Shown piece after piece: positions 18,129 to 27,396 of a stretch of DNA of 64,000 nt. Position numbers and translations under genes: made by a program. The stretch lies in NCBI GenBank assembly GCA_947499095.1, contig CANMMR010000002.1:248001-312000 (forward strand), in the 5' to 3' direction. A model generated the notes under the pieces. It saw only the letters and a list, made by a program, of their open reading frames with translations. It was not told the origin of the DNA and searched no databases. Numbering within the stretch: the first letter of the stretch is position 1; each line of letters starts with the position of its first letter. This DNA comes from an uncultured Erythrobacter sp. (lineage in GTDB: Bacteria; Pseudomonadota; Alphaproteobacteria; Sphingomonadales; Sphingomonadaceae).

Positions 18129-19994
18129 ATGCACGCCTATCGTACCCACAATTGCGCACAGCTGACGAAGGACAATGTCGGCGATACCGTCCGCCTGTCG
18201 GGCTGGGTGCACAACAAGCGCGACCATGGCGGTGTGCTGTTCGTCGACCTGCGCGATCATTACGGCATCACCCAGATCGTGGCGGACGAGGATAGCGAGG
18301 CGCTGCCCATCCTCGACCGGATCAAGCTTGAATCGGTCGTCACCATCGACGGGACGGTGAAGGCGCGCGACGATGTGGCGGTGAACAAGAACTTGCCGAC
18401 CGGCGAGATCGAAGTCTTCGCCCGCTCGGTCGAGGTGCAGAGCCGCGCCGAGGACCTGCCGCTGATCGTGAACAGCGCCGAGGATTATCCGGAGGAAACG
18501 CGCCTCAAGTACCGGTTCGTCGATTTGCGGCGCGAGCGGGTGCACAAGAACATAATGCTGCGCAACCAGGTGATCACCAGCCTGCGCCGCCGCATGACCG
18601 ACCAGGGCTTCAGCGAGTTTCAGACCCCGATCCTGGGCGCCTCCAGTCCCGAAGGCGCGCGCGACTATCTCGTGCCCAGTCGCCTCCACCCGGGCCGCTT
18701 CTACGCGCTCCCGCAGGCGCCGCAGATGTTCAAGCAGCTGCTGATGGTCGCCGGTTTCGATCGCTATTTCCAGATCGCCCCTTGCTTCCGCGACGAGGAC
18801 TTGCGCGCCGACCGCAGTCCGGAATTCTACCAGCTCGACTTCGAAATGAGCTTCGTCACGCAGGAAGACGTCTTCCAGGCGATCGAGCCGGTGCTCGCGG
18901 GTGTGTTCGAGGAATTCGCCGACGGCAAAAGCGTGACGCCCGCGGGCGAGTTCCCCCGCATCCCCTATGCCGAAGCGATGCTGAAATACGGCAGCGACAA
19001 GCCCGATTTGCGCAACCCGCTGATCATTTCGGACGTGACCGACCATTTCGAAAAAAGCGGGTTCGGCCTGTTCGAAAAAATCGTCGGCGGCGGTGGCCGG
19101 GTCCGCGTGATCCCTGCACCGAACACGCATGAGAAGAGCCGCAAGTTCTTCGACGAGATGAACGACTGGGCGCGCCGCGAAGGCTTTGCCGGGCTTGGGT
19201 ACGTCACCCGCAAGGGCGGCGAGTTCGGCGGCCCGATCGCCAAGAATCATGGCGCGGAGGGCATGGAAAAACTTTATGTCGATCTGGGGCTGGGCGAGAA
19301 TGACGGCCTGTTCTTCGCCGCGGGCAAGGAAAAGGATGCCGCCAAACTTGCCGGGGCCGCGCGCACCCGCGTCGCGGAAGAGCTCGGCCTGATCGAGGAG
19401 GGCTGCTTCAAGTTCTGCTGGATCGTCGACTTTCCGATGTTCGAATATGACGAGGACCAGAAGAAGATCGACTTCAGCCACAACCCCTTCTCCATGCCGC
19501 AGGGCGAAATGGAAGCGCTGGAGACCAAGGACCCGCTCGATATCTTGGCCTGGCAATACGACATCGTTTGCAACGGCTACGAATTGTCGAGCGGCGCAAT
19601 CCGTAACCACCGCCCGGACATCATGTACAAAGCTTTCGAAATCGCCGGCTATACGCAGGAAGACGTCGATGCGAACTTCAGCGGCATGATCGAAGCGTTC
19701 AAGCTCGGCGCACCGCCGCACGGTGGCTCCGCGCCCGGCATCGACCGCATCGTGATGCTCCTCGCCGACGAGCCGAACATCCGCGAGGTGATCGCCTTCC
19801 CGCTCAACCAGAAGGCGCAAGACCTGATGATGGGCGCGCCGAGCGTGGTCGCACCCAGCCAGCTGCGCGATGTGCATATCCGCCTGGGCGGAGCAGCGCT
19901 GGAAGCGCAAAAAGCCGCCAGCGAGGCCGAGAAAACCGACATGAACAGCAACGCCACCCAGCGCGACGTACCCGAGCGCAGCGACGATACCTGA
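18129..19994 (+). CDS. aspS: Aspartyl-tRNA synthetase
   Basis: 621-residue class II synthetase charging tRNA-Asp. It starts [18 protein letters not shown] and has the N-terminal anticodon-binding OB fold ([13 protein letters not shown]) and motif 2 ([20 protein letters not shown]). The bacterial GAD insertion domain follows, and motif 3 is [14 protein letters not shown]. The C-terminus carries about 25 extra polar residues after the usual end. A strong terminator follows directly. Confidence 0.97.
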   Translation: MHAYRTHNCAQLTKDNVGDTVRLSGWVHNKRDHGGVLFVDLRDHYGITQIVADEDSEALPILDRIKLESVVTIDGTVKARDDVAVNKNLPTGEIEVFARSVEVQSRAEDLPLIVNSAEDYPEETRLKYRFVDLRRERVHKNIMLRNQVITSLRRRMTDQGFSEFQTPILGASSPEGARDYLVPSRLHPGRFYALPQAPQMFKQLLMVAGFDRYFQIAPCFRDEDLRADRSPEFYQLDFEMSFVTQEDVFQAIEPVLAGVFEEFADGKSVTPAGEFPRIPYAEAMLKYGSDKPDLRNPLIISDVTDHFEKSGFGLFEKIVGGGGRVRVIPAPNTHEKSRKFFDEMNDWARREGFAGLGYVTRKGGEFGGPIAKNHGAEGMEKLYVDLGLGENDGLFFAAGKEKDAAKLAGAARTRVAEELGLIEEGCFKFCWIVDFPMFEYDEDQKKIDFSHNPFSMPQGEMEALETKDPLDILAWQYDIVCNGYELSSGAIRNHRPDIMYKAFEIAGYTQEDVDANFSGMIEAFKLGAPPHGGSAPGIDRIVMLLADEPNIREVIAFPLNQKAQDLMMGAPSVVAPSQLRDVHIRLGGAALEAQKAASEAEKTDMNSNATQRDVPERSDDT

Positions 19995-20001
19995 CACGAA
20001 A

Positions 20002-20027
20002 AAGGGCGCGGATCGCTCCGCGCCCTT
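20002..20027. terminator. Intrinsic terminator after aspS
   Basis: Perfect 11-bp stem AAGGGCGCGGA (20002-20012) with TCCGCGCCCTT (20017-20027) and a TCGC tetraloop, preceded by an A-run. It lies between convergent aspS and the DUF2383 gene and can serve both. Confidence 0.9.
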
Positions 20028-20048
20028 CCGTTCTGACTGATTGAGGGA

Positions 20049-20480
20049 TCAGTCGTACTGTTTTTCGATCATGTCGCCGAACCGTTCGCCTTCACAGATC
20101 TCGTTGTAGCACTGCTGCACGATAGCCCGCTCCTGGGCTTCCAGCTGGTCGCTATCGAGGGCTTCCTGGAACTTGGTCTTGATATAGTCTTCGCCTTCCT
20201 CGATCCGCTCCGCGACGTTTTCGTCGCTATTGCCGAACATGCTGGTGATGCTCTGCCACATCTGGTGGACTTCGCCGGTGACGGTCCCCTTGGTGACGAG
20301 TTCGTCGCCCTGACGCTCGAGCTCGGCGTTCATCTGCCGAAGCGTTCCCTCGCGCTGCTGGAGGCGCCGGTTCAGTGCCTGCGTGAGCTGCGGACTGTCC
20401 GCTTTCTCGGCGGCTTGGCGATAGCCCTCGACTGAGTCGAACGTCGTGTCGGTAAGACTCTTGAATGTACTGCTGCTCAT
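20049..20480 (-). CDS. DUF2383 (PA2169-like) four-helix-bundle protein
   Basis: 143-residue soluble, almost all-helical protein. The pattern FKSLTDTTFDSVEGYRQAAEKA and the later RQMNAELERQGDEL match the DUF2383 ferritin-like family seen in stress-related loci of proteobacteria; function unknown. Start ATG at 20480 with GGGAAG before it; an upstream in-frame extension is ignored because homology starts at MSSSTFKSL. Conserved Glu residues recall ferritin-like folds, but a full metal site is not obvious. Confidence 0.8.
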   Translation of the reverse strand: MSSSTFKSLTDTTFDSVEGYRQAAEKADSPQLTQALNRRLQQREGTLRQMNAELERQGDELVTKGTVTGEVHQMWQSITSMFGNSDENVAERIEEGEDYIKTKFQEALDSDQLEAQERAIVQQCYNEICEGERFGDMIEKQYD

Positions 20481-20578
20481 GGTGTGCTTCCCTTTTATAA
20501 TAGGCTGATATCGAACCAACCCCTCACTCCGTAAATAGGTCCATGAGCAGCAGCAGTATGGCGCGCAATTCTATCGGT

Positions 20579-22558
20579 TCAGCCTGCTTCCTCGACGAAG
20601 ACGTAATTATGCTGGGCATCCAGTAGCGTAAGCGTGCGTTTGCCGTCGCTTTCGCCGACTACCAGCGGGAAACCGAAGAAGCCCGGCGTCATCATGATGA
20701 TCGATTGCGTACCGTCGTCGTTGGCCTTGGTGCCGATCGCGGTTTTGCCGGAGGTAACGGTGGCATAGGTCGTGCCGCCCTCGTTGCTGATGGTCAGCGG
20801 TCCCAGTTCGTCATTCACGTAGCGCGGGGCGAGGGCGGCCAGAACTTCGGCATCGCCCTTCTCGACGATCCCCTCGCGGCCCTTCTCGCGCGCTTCCGCC
20901 CCCAGCCTGACCGCTGCGGCAAGGTTTTCGTCCGCTTCCTCGTCGCCATCGTACAGCACTTCGAGCAGCTTGCGCTGGAACAGGCCGAGCAGGCCCTGGC
21001 CGGTGTCCGAATTGGTCAGCAGCACCGCCGCCACGCCGTCTTCGGGAATGAACCAGAAATTGCTCTTGAAGCCGATGAGGCTACCGCCGTGATAATAGAT
21101 CGACTTGCCGAGGTTGGCGCTCTCCATCAGGCCCATGCCGTACCAGCTGTCTTCCCCGATCGGCACGTAACGCTCGCGGCGTTTGAGCAGGTTCTCCGCC
21201 GAAACGAGATCGGTCCCGTCGGACAGCGTACCTTCCCGCAGTTCGTTGAGCGCATAAAGCGCCATGTCGTGCGCGGTGGACCATACGCCGCCTGCGGGGC
21301 GATAGGGGTAGACCATCCAGTTCCACTGCATCGGCGCGGTTTCGACCGGGCCTGCGAAGCCGCGCGCATGCGGCCTTGCCCAATTATCGTCCATCGCCTT
21401 GACGTAGTCGAAGGTCGTGCGCGTCATGCCGAGCGGCCCGAAGATCCGCTCGTTCATGGCGCGGTCGAAGGCGGCGCCGATTTCCATATCGGGATAAATC
21501 AGGTGTCCGCCGATATAGCCCGCCGCACTGGCCATCAGGTTGTTGTACTGGAACACCTCGCCGAAGCCGCTGGTCGGTTCGGTCGCGGCGAGTTGGACGA
21601 AGGTGTCGCTCGCCGGCGTGTCGCGGCTGGTGTTCATCACCCACTGCATGTCCTTGCGGGGGAGGCCGGTGCAGGCGCAGATGAGGTGTTCGACCAATAC
21701 GCTGTCGGTCGTCTCTGCACTGCCGAGGCGGAATTCGGGATAGATCTCGGTCACCTTTTGGTCCCAGGCGAGCCTGCCTTCGTCGACCAGCGTGGAGAGC
21801 AGCAGTGTGGCCATGCCTTTGGTGTTCGAGGCGACCATGAAGCTGGTGTCCTCGTCGACTTCCTGCGCGCCCCCGATCTCTGTCGTGCCGAGGCCGCCTT
21901 CCCACACGATCCGGTCGTTCTGCACCAGCGCCAGCCCGACTCCGGGTATCTCGAGCCCTTCCATCGCCTCGGTGAGATAGCCGGTCAGCTCCGCGATCCG
22001 CGCCGGCGTCAGTTCCTTGGCATCGCGGCCGGCGAAGCTCTCGCGCTCGAAATCCGTCGGTCGCAGGGATCCGAAGGCCTGATTGAGCTGTGCCCCCCGC
22101 TTGGCAATGGTCGCGATCGCGCCATTGATCAGCACCACGGTCCAGGTGTCGCCCTTGCGCAGACCGATGCCTTGTATGGCGAGCTGCTCGGCCGGAGACG
22201 TCTTATAGTTTACCACGGTGATCTGGTCCCAGCCTTCGCGGGCCGGGGGATCCTGTGCGATCAGCACCTCGCGATCGAAAGCCGGGTCCAGCTTCGCCCA
22301 GGCGGCGGCCACCGCAGCAGCGCCATCGGCAGCTTGGTCCACCCCGACGATCGCGGCAGTGGCATCGCCCTCGGGCGCGGTGAACACCGTCGCCTCGCCC
22401 CGCATCTCGCGGTTCCAGCCCGGGATCGGCGTCATCTGCGCGCCCGTGCCGGTATCGAGGATCGCGGCGCTTTCCTGCGGCGCGGCATCTTGCGCCAGAA
22501 GCGGGAGCGGCGAGACGGCGGCGAGCAGGGCGGATGCGGCAAAAGCGAGGCGTTTCAT
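20579..22558 (-). CDS. Secreted serine hydrolase (class C beta-lactamase family)
   Basis: 659-residue exported protein with an N-terminal signal peptide (LAFAASALLAAVSPLPLLAQ). The beta-lactamase/penicillin-binding fold has the nucleophile motif SNTK in MVASNTKGMATL, a tyrosine motif YNN in FQYNNLMASA, and an HGG motif in YYHGGSLIGFK. About 190 residues before the catalytic domain and a C-terminal lipocalin-like region flank it. Such enzymes are typically D-aminopeptidases or esterases; a beta-lactam role should not be assumed. It is divergent from acpP. Confidence 0.87.
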   Translation of the reverse strand: MKRLAFAASALLAAVSPLPLLAQDAAPQESAAILDTGTGAQMTPIPGWNREMRGEATVFTAPEGDATAAIVGVDQAADGAAAVAAAWAKLDPAFDREVLIAQDPPAREGWDQITVVNYKTSPAEQLAIQGIGLRKGDTWTVVLINGAIATIAKRGAQLNQAFGSLRPTDFERESFAGRDAKELTPARIAELTGYLTEAMEGLEIPGVGLALVQNDRIVWEGGLGTTEIGGAQEVDEDTSFMVASNTKGMATLLLSTLVDEGRLAWDQKVTEIYPEFRLGSAETTDSVLVEHLICACTGLPRKDMQWVMNTSRDTPASDTFVQLAATEPTSGFGEVFQYNNLMASAAGYIGGHLIYPDMEIGAAFDRAMNERIFGPLGMTRTTFDYVKAMDDNWARPHARGFAGPVETAPMQWNWMVYPYRPAGGVWSTAHDMALYALNELREGTLSDGTDLVSAENLLKRRERYVPIGEDSWYGMGLMESANLGKSIYYHGGSLIGFKSNFWFIPEDGVAAVLLTNSDTGQGLLGLFQRKLLEVLYDGDEEADENLAAAVRLGAEAREKGREGIVEKGDAEVLAALAPRYVNDELGPLTISNEGGTTYATVTSGKTAIGTKANDDGTQSIIMMTPGFFGFPLVVGESDGKRTLTLLDAQHNYVFVEEAG

Positions 22559-22710
22559 GACGATGGTCTCCTAGCGTATTGCGCGGATAATACGCTTAGC
22601 GTGTGACAGGTCAATTGCATGCGAGATGCGCCAGCCCCTTGCGCTCGCTCGCGGCGTTCATTAGGGCGAAAGCCAATCTCCAAACCCCCATGAATTCGAG
22701 AGGGATAAAA

Positions 22711-22947
22711 ATGAGCGATACTGCCGACCGCGTGCAGAAGATTGTCGTCGAGCACCTCGGCGTCGAAGCCGACAAGGTGACCCAGGAAGCCAGCTTCATC
22801 GACGATCTCGGTGCAGACAGCCTCGACATCGTCGAGCTGGTCATGGCCTTCGAAGAAGAATTCGGCGTGGAAATCCCCGACGATGCAGCCGAGAAGATCT
22901 CGACCGTCGGCGATGCAACCAAGTACATCGAAGAGCACAAGGGCTAA
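22711..22947 (+). CDS. acpP: Acyl carrier protein
   Basis: 78-residue acidic carrier of growing fatty acyl chains. The phosphopantetheine attachment serine is S37 in [12 protein letters not shown]. Start [19 protein letters not shown], preceded by AGAGGGA. The gene precedes fabF, as in many bacteria. A terminator-like hairpin lies between them. Confidence 0.97.
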   Translation: MSDTADRVQKIVVEHLGVEADKVTQEASFIDDLGADSLDIVELVMAFEEEFGVEIPDDAAEKISTVGDATKYIEEHKG

Positions 22948-23002
22948 GCCAAGGGGTTACGCTCGCCGCTTTTCGGCAAACCTGCTTCTTTGGCGGGAAC
23001 GG

Positions 23003-23040
23003 ACAGGCCCGACCCGATAAGGGCCGGGCCTGTTGTCTTT
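23003..23040 (+). terminator. Intrinsic terminator/attenuator between acpP and fabF
   Basis: Stem ACAGGCCCG (23003-23011) pairs perfectly with CGGGCCTGT (23025-23033), followed by a T-rich tract (TGTCTTTTATT). Placed between two cotranscribed lipid genes, it probably makes acpP more abundant than fabF by partial termination. Confidence 0.8.
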
Positions 23041-23055
23041 TATTCGGAGAAATAC

Positions 23056-24315
23056 ATGCGTCGTGTGGTCGTTACCGGTCTTGGCCTCGTCACCCCCCTG
23101 GGCGGCGATGTGGAAACCAGCTGGTCCAACCTGATCGCGGGCAAGAGCGGGGCGGGGCCGATCACCCGCTTCGACGCCAGCAACCAGAAGGCGCAAATCG
23201 CCTGCGAGGTGAAGCCCAAGGACCACGAATGGGGCTTCGATCCGGACAAGCGTGTCGATCCCAAGATCCAGCGGCAGGTCGATCCCTTCATCGTCTACGG
23301 CCTCGACGCTGCCGGGCAGGCGCTGGAAGATGCCGGGCTGACCGAGATGGACCAGGCAACCAAGGAACGCGCCGGCGTATCGATCGGCGCAGGCATCGGC
23401 GGCCTGCCAGGGATCGAGCAGGAGTCGGTCAATCTCCACGAACGCGGTCCGGGCCGGGTCAGCCCGCACTTCGTCCACGGCCGGATCATCAATCTCGTCA
23501 GCGGGCAGGTCTCCATCCGTTACGGCCTGATGGGGCCGAACCACGCCGTCGTGACTGCCTGTTCTACGGGGGCACACTCGATCGGCGATGCCGCGCGCAT
23601 GATCCGCGACGACGATGCCGACATCATGTTGGCGGGCGGTTCCGAGTCGACCATCAATCCGCTCGGTATTGCCGGGTTCGCGCAGGCGCGCGCGCTCAAC
23701 ACCGGCTACAACGACCGGCCCGAGCAGGCCAGCCGACCCTATGACAAGAACCGCGAGGGCTTCGTGCTGGGCGAAGGCGCGGGCGTGGTGGTGCTGGAGG
23801 AATACGAGCATGCCAAGGCCCGCGGCGCGAAAATCTATGCCGAGGTGGTCGGTTACGGCCTGTCGGGCGATGCCTATCACGTCACCGCCCCGCACCCCGA
23901 AGGAAAAGGCGCCGAACTCGCCATGCGCATGGCGCTGAAGAAGGCGGGCATGGAGGCGAGCGATATCGACTACGTCAATGCCCACGGCACCTCGACCATG
24001 GCCGATACGATCGAACTCGGCGCGGTCAAGCGCGTGCTGGGCGACAATCTCGACGGCGCATCGATGAGCTCGACCAAGTCGGCCATCGGCCATCTGCTCG
24101 GCGGCGCCGGCGCGGTGGAAGCGATCTTCTGCATCCTTTCGATCCGCGACCAGGTCGTCCCGCCGACGCTCAATCTCGACGATCCGGACGAGGGCACCGA
24201 AGGCGTGGACCTCGTGCCGCACACTGCCAAAAAGCGGGAAGTGCATGCCGCGCTCAACAACAGTTTCGGTTTCGGCGGGACCAATGCCTCGCTGATCGTC
24301 AAGAAAGTCGACTGA
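23056..24315 (+). CDS. fabF: Beta-ketoacyl-ACP synthase II
   Basis: Condensing enzyme of fatty-acid elongation. The active-site cysteine is C169 in VTACSTGAHSIGDAA; the two histidines are in VNAHGTSTMADT and KSAIGHLLGGAGAVE. The 419-residue length and start MRRVVVTGLGLVTPLGGD are standard for FabF. GGAGA precedes the ATG. The downstream mltG begins one base after its stop. Confidence 0.97.
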   Translation: MRRVVVTGLGLVTPLGGDVETSWSNLIAGKSGAGPITRFDASNQKAQIACEVKPKDHEWGFDPDKRVDPKIQRQVDPFIVYGLDAAGQALEDAGLTEMDQATKERAGVSIGAGIGGLPGIEQESVNLHERGPGRVSPHFVHGRIINLVSGQVSIRYGLMGPNHAVVTACSTGAHSIGDAARMIRDDDADIMLAGGSESTINPLGIAGFAQARALNTGYNDRPEQASRPYDKNREGFVLGEGAGVVVLEEYEHAKARGAKIYAEVVGYGLSGDAYHVTAPHPEGKGAELAMRMALKKAGMEASDIDYVNAHGTSTMADTIELGAVKRVLGDNLDGASMSSTKSAIGHLLGGAGAVEAIFCILSIRDQVVPPTLNLDDPDEGTEGVDLVPHTAKKREVHAALNNSFGFGGTNASLIVKKVD

Positions 24316-24316
24316 C

Positions 24317-25291
24317 GTGAAAAAGACCGGTGCGCTGATTATCGGCGCGATTGCCGCGCTCGTCCTGGCGATCGGCGCGATCTGGTTCGCCTCCGGCTGG
24401 TGGGGCGGCGCGGATGTCGAGGAGGATACGAACTTCATCGTCCCCTCCGGCGCGACGTTGACGTCGGTGGCGAACAAGCTGGAGGACGAGGGGCTTATCG
24501 GTTCCGCCGACGGCTTTCTGCTGCGCGCGAAGATTCTCGGTTCGGGCGATCCGATCAAGGCGGGCGAGTTCCTGCTGCCGTCGGGTGCCAGCCCGGCGCG
24601 CATTCTCGACACGTTCCAGCACGGCGAGGTGATCCGCCGTTTCGTGACCATTCCCGAAGGCCTGCCTTCGATCATGGTCTACGAGCGGCTGATGGCGGAA
24701 GATCTGCTGACCGGCGAGATCCCGGTCCCCGCAGAAGGATCGGTCCTGCCCGATACATACGACTTCGAGCGTGGCGAAAGCCGGGGCGAGGTGCTTGCGC
24801 GCATGCAGGCGGCGATGAAGAACTACCTCGCCGAAGCCTGGCCCAAGCGCGGCGACGACATCGCCGTCGACAGCATCGAGGAAGCGGTAATCCTCGCTTC
24901 GATCGTGGAGAAGGAAACCGGCGTTGCGCGCGAGCGCAAAATGGTGGCCGGCCTCTATTCCAATCGCGTCAAGGACGGCATGCTGCTGCAGGCGGACCCG
25001 ACGATCATCTATCCGATCACTAAGGGCAAGCCGCTCGGCCGCCGGATCCGCCAGTCGGAAATCGCGGCGATTAACGACTACAATACCTACACCATGGTCG
25101 GCCTGCCCAAGGGGCCGATTACCAATCCGGGCCGCAAATCCATCGCGGCAGTACTGAACCCGGCGGAGACGACGGCGCGCTACATGGTGGCCGACGGAAC
25201 CGGCGGGCATGCCTTTGCCGAGACGCTCGACGAGCACAACGCCAATGTCGCGAAGTGGTTCGAGATCCGCCGCCAGCGCGGTGAGATGTGA
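24317..25291 (+). CDS. mltG: Endolytic transglycosylase MltG
   Basis: Single-pass inner-membrane protein that cleaves nascent peptidoglycan and influences glycan chain length. A membrane anchor lies at about residues 5-28. A LysM-like region follows, then the YceG domain with the catalytic glutamate in ILASIVEKETGVARER and the LQADPTIIYPITKG motif. 324 residues. GTG start one base after the fabF stop; its own stop overlaps the start of the next gene (GTGA). The fabF-mltG order is common in alphaproteobacteria. Confidence 0.95.
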   Translation: MKKTGALIIGAIAALVLAIGAIWFASGWWGGADVEEDTNFIVPSGATLTSVANKLEDEGLIGSADGFLLRAKILGSGDPIKAGEFLLPSGASPARILDTFQHGEVIRRFVTIPEGLPSIMVYERLMAEDLLTGEIPVPAEGSVLPDTYDFERGESRGEVLARMQAAMKNYLAEAWPKRGDDIAVDSIEEAVILASIVEKETGVARERKMVAGLYSNRVKDGMLLQADPTIIYPITKGKPLGRRIRQSEIAAINDYNTYTMVGLPKGPITNPGRKSIAAVLNPAETTARYMVADGTGGHAFAETLDEHNANVAKWFEIRRQRGEM

Positions 25292-25815
25292 GCGAGGGCG
25301 ATGCCCCGCTTATCCTGACGGCGCAGCTGCCCGATGACATGCACGCGCGCTACACCGCGCTGCGCAACGCGCATTTTCCGCCCGAGCGCAATTATCTCGA
25401 AGCGCATGTGACGCTGTTCCACGCGCTGCCGGGAATGTGCGAGGGCGAGGTGGTCACGGTGTGCGAGCGCATGGCGCGCGATTTCGCACCGGTGCCGGGC
25501 GAGGTGGTCGGCCTCATGTCGCTCGGTGGGGGGACGGCGATCAAGCTCGAGAGCCCGGCCCTGCTGCGCCTGCGCGACCTGCTCGCCGACGGTTTCCATG
25601 GCCTCCTCACCCAGCAGGACCAGCACCGCCCGCGCCTGCACGTCACCATCCAGAACAAGGTCAGCGGCAAGGAGGCCAAGGCCTTGCAAGCGCAGCTCGA
25701 CGGCACGATCCTGCCCCGCAGTTTCCGTTTTCCAGGCCTCTCCCTCTTCCACTATCGCGGCGGCCCGTGGGAGCATGTGAAGACCTTCGCTTTCCGCGGC
25801 AAAGATACCGCGTAA
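25288..25815 (+). CDS. 2H phosphoesterase (2'-5' RNA ligase family)
   Basis: 175-residue protein with two H-x-T-type motifs, EAHVTLFHALPG near residue 35 and RLHVTIQNKV near residue 115, the signature of the 2H phosphoesterase superfamily. It starts with GTG overlapping the mltG stop by 4 bases, so it is coupled to mltG. The natural substrate is unknown; family members act on 2',3'- or 2',5'-linked nucleotides. Confidence 0.85.
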   Translation: MSEGDAPLILTAQLPDDMHARYTALRNAHFPPERNYLEAHVTLFHALPGMCEGEVVTVCERMARDFAPVPGEVVGLMSLGGGTAIKLESPALLRLRDLLADGFHGLLTQQDQHRPRLHVTIQNKVSGKEAKALQAQLDGTILPRSFRFPGLSLFHYRGGPWEHVKTFAFRGKDTA

Positions 25816-25856
25816 ACTTGCTCCGAAATAAAATTGCGTAGCCGTGAATTGCGCGG

Positions 25857-25885
25857 TTGACCCCATGCCCCCTGCGCCGTAAATG
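25857..25885 (+). promoter_or_regulatory. Candidate sigma-70 promoter for tRNA-Met
   Basis: TTGACC at 25857-25862, a 17-base spacer, and TAAATG at 25880-25885. Good -35, weak -10. It would give a leader of about 50 bases before the tRNA. Confidence 0.4.
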
Positions 25886-25942
25886 CGCCGCCTGCCGCGC
25901 GGGCCGAAAGCCCCGGCATGCCTCCCAAGGCAGACTTGGTGC

Positions 25943-26019
25943 GGCGGAGTAGCTCAGGTGGTTAGAGCAGCGGAATCATAATCCGCGTGTCGGGGGTTCG
26001 AGTCCCTCCTCCGCTACCA
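25943..26019 (+). tRNA. tRNA-Met (CAT)
   Basis: 77 bases including an encoded CCA. The acceptor stem GGCGGAG/CTCCGCT closes with a G-T pair at 1-72. The anticodon loop ATCATAA on the stem GCGGA/TCCGC places CAT at the anticodon. The D loop and T arm (GGGGGTTCGAGTCCCTC) are canonical. The form fits elongator tRNA-Met; the tRNA-Ile2 that also has a CAT gene anticodon is not excluded by sequence alone. Confidence 0.95.
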
Positions 26020-26096
26020 TCCCTTCAAAGCGGTAACTGGAACACATTTCGGCATGTGGCGCTGTTTGCGAAGGCGAAAAATGCGGATCGCACCCC

Positions 26097-26124
26097 TTCA
26101 CATTGCGCGCGGCTCGGCTATAGG
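26097..26124 (+). promoter_or_regulatory. Promoter of tRNA-Gln
   Basis: TTCACA at 26097-26102, 16-base spacer, TATAGG at 26119-26124, ending 13 bases before the tRNA 5' end. The GC-rich region between -10 and start fits a stable-RNA promoter. Confidence 0.55.
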
Positions 26125-26137
26125 GGCGCACGCCTGC

Positions 26138-26212
26138 TGGGGTGTAGCCAAGCGGTAAGGCACCGGTTTTTGGTACCGGCATGCGCAGGTTCGAATCCTG
26201 CCACCCCAGCCA
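26138..26212 (+). tRNA. tRNA-Gln (TTG)
   Basis: 75 bases with encoded CCA. Acceptor TGGGGTG pairs with CACCCCA; the anticodon stem CCGGT/ACCGG with loop TTTTGGT places TTG at the anticodon; T arm GCAGGTTCGAATCCTGC. A T-run follows directly. Its 3' end is duplicated downstream in a tandem repeat. Confidence 0.96.
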
Positions 26213-26430
26213 GTTTTTTTCCGCGCGACACCAGCCCAGGATCGAACCTGCTCGCGAAGCGACCGGCAGGTTCGGAGGCGGAGCGCGGCACGCGCGGAGC
26301 TGGCCGAAGGTCAATCCTGCCACCCCAGCCAGTTTTTTTCCGCGCGACACCAGCCCAGGATCGAACCTGCTCGCGAAGTGAAGGCAGATTCGGAGGCGCA
26401 GCGCGGAGCTGACTGAAGGTCAATCCTGCC
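26194..26430 (+). repeat. 119-bp tandem repeat beginning in the tRNA-Gln 3' end
   Basis: Bases 26194-26259 and 26313-26378 are identical over 66 bases. The rest of each unit is similar with small deletions, and each ends in AAGGTCAATCCTGCC. The repeat carries the last 19 bases of tRNA-Gln, the T-run, and CAGGATCGAACCTGC, which is nearly the reverse complement of the T arm. It may be the trace of integrase-type insertions at the tRNA or of replication slippage. No integrase is nearby. Confidence 0.85.
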
Positions 26431-26451
26431 CGCGCAGCCGTCATCTCCCAG

Positions 26452-27303
26452 CTAAAGCGTCTTGCTCTCGAAGTCGGCGGCCGAATGCCGTTCGAGAAGC
26501 TGGGTGTCTTCGTCGCCCCACGCCTTGTTGACGATCCGCCCGCGTTTCACGGCGGGGCGCGCGGCTATCTGCTTCGCCCAGCGCTCTACGTTTGCGTACA
26601 CGTGGATCGAGAGGAACTTGCGCGCTTCGTTATAGATGGTGCCCTCGACGAAGGGAATCATCCACGGTGCTGCTGCCATGTCGGCGATCGTGTAGTCGCT
26701 GCCGCCGAGATATTCCGATTGTGCAAGGCGCTGGTCCGCGACATCGAACAGGCGCTTGGTTTCCATGGCGTAGCGGTTGATCGGATATTCGAACTTTTCG
26801 GGCGCATAGGCATAGAAGTGGCCGAACCCGCCGCCGATGAAGGGCGCGCTGCCGATCTGCCAGAAGAGCCAGCTGAGCACCTCGGCGCGGGTGTGATCGG
26901 TCGGCACGAAAGCGCCGAATTTCTCGGCGAGGTGGAGCAGGATCGCGCCGCTCTCGAAAACCCGGACAGGTTTGTCGCCGCTGCGGTCGAGAAGCGCGGG
27001 GATCTTGCTGTTGGGATTGATGTCCACGAAGCCGCTGCTGAATTGCTGTGCTTCGCCGATATTGATCGTCCACGCGTCGTACTCCGCGCCGGAGTATCCC
27101 GCTTCGAGCAGCTCCTCGAACATCACGGTGGCCTTCACGCCATTGGGCGTAGCGAGGGAGTAGAGCTGGAAGTCGTGCTCGCCTACGGGGAGGTCCTTCT
27201 CTTCTCGAGCGCCAGCAGTCGGGCGATTGATATTGGCGAACTTTCCGCCGTTCTCGGCATCGTGGGTCCAGACTTCGGGCGGGGTATAGGTTGCATCGGC
27301 CAT
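26452..27303 (-). CDS. yghU: Glutathione-dependent disulfide-bond oxidoreductase, YghU type
   Basis: 283-residue two-domain glutathione transferase-like enzyme, close to YghU/YfcG, which reduces disulfides and peroxides with glutathione. The N-terminal thioredoxin-fold part contains FQLYSLATPNGVKATVMFEE and SKIPALLD; the long YghU-type N-terminal extension (about 40 residues) is present. The C-terminal helical domain includes YTIADMAAAPW. Start MADATYTPPEVWTHDAENGG at 27303. It is divergent from topoisomerase IB. Confidence 0.9.
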   Translation of the reverse strand: MADATYTPPEVWTHDAENGGKFANINRPTAGAREEKDLPVGEHDFQLYSLATPNGVKATVMFEELLEAGYSGAEYDAWTINIGEAQQFSSGFVDINPNSKIPALLDRSGDKPVRVFESGAILLHLAEKFGAFVPTDHTRAEVLSWLFWQIGSAPFIGGGFGHFYAYAPEKFEYPINRYAMETKRLFDVADQRLAQSEYLGGSDYTIADMAAAPWMIPFVEGTIYNEARKFLSIHVYANVERWAKQIAARPAVKRGRIVNKAWGDEDTQLLERHSAADFESKTL

Positions 27304-27358
27304 TTGTGGTCTCCTCTGGCACATGGGCTAGTTCGCCCTTTCATTCGTCGCAAGGTGG

Positions 27359-27384
27359 GGAACCGTGACAGCCCACCCACGGTT
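27359..27384 (+). promoter_or_regulatory. Weak EcfG-type promoter candidate for topoisomerase IB
   Basis: GGAAC at 27359-27363, 17-base spacer, GGTT at 27381-27384; one mismatch in the -10. It ends only 12 bases before the ATG. The same variant occurs before the SDR gene at 8504. Confidence 0.3.
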
Positions 27385-27396
27385 TATCGCTACGCC

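Noticed and set aside
20579-22558. Serine hydrolase as an antibiotic-resistance beta-lactamase
   Set aside because: It has the general fold, but the size and extra domains fit peptidase/esterase relatives; no resistance context.
20705-22606. 633-codon plus-strand ORF over the serine hydrolase
   Set aside because: Antisense shadow; the serine hydrolase on the other strand has clear catalytic motifs and a signal peptide.
25976-26444. Long ORFs on the minus strand over the tRNA-Gln and repeat region
   Set aside because: The peptide WQDSNLRMPVPKTGALPLGY is the well-known spurious translation opposite a tRNA; the bases are tRNA and repeat.
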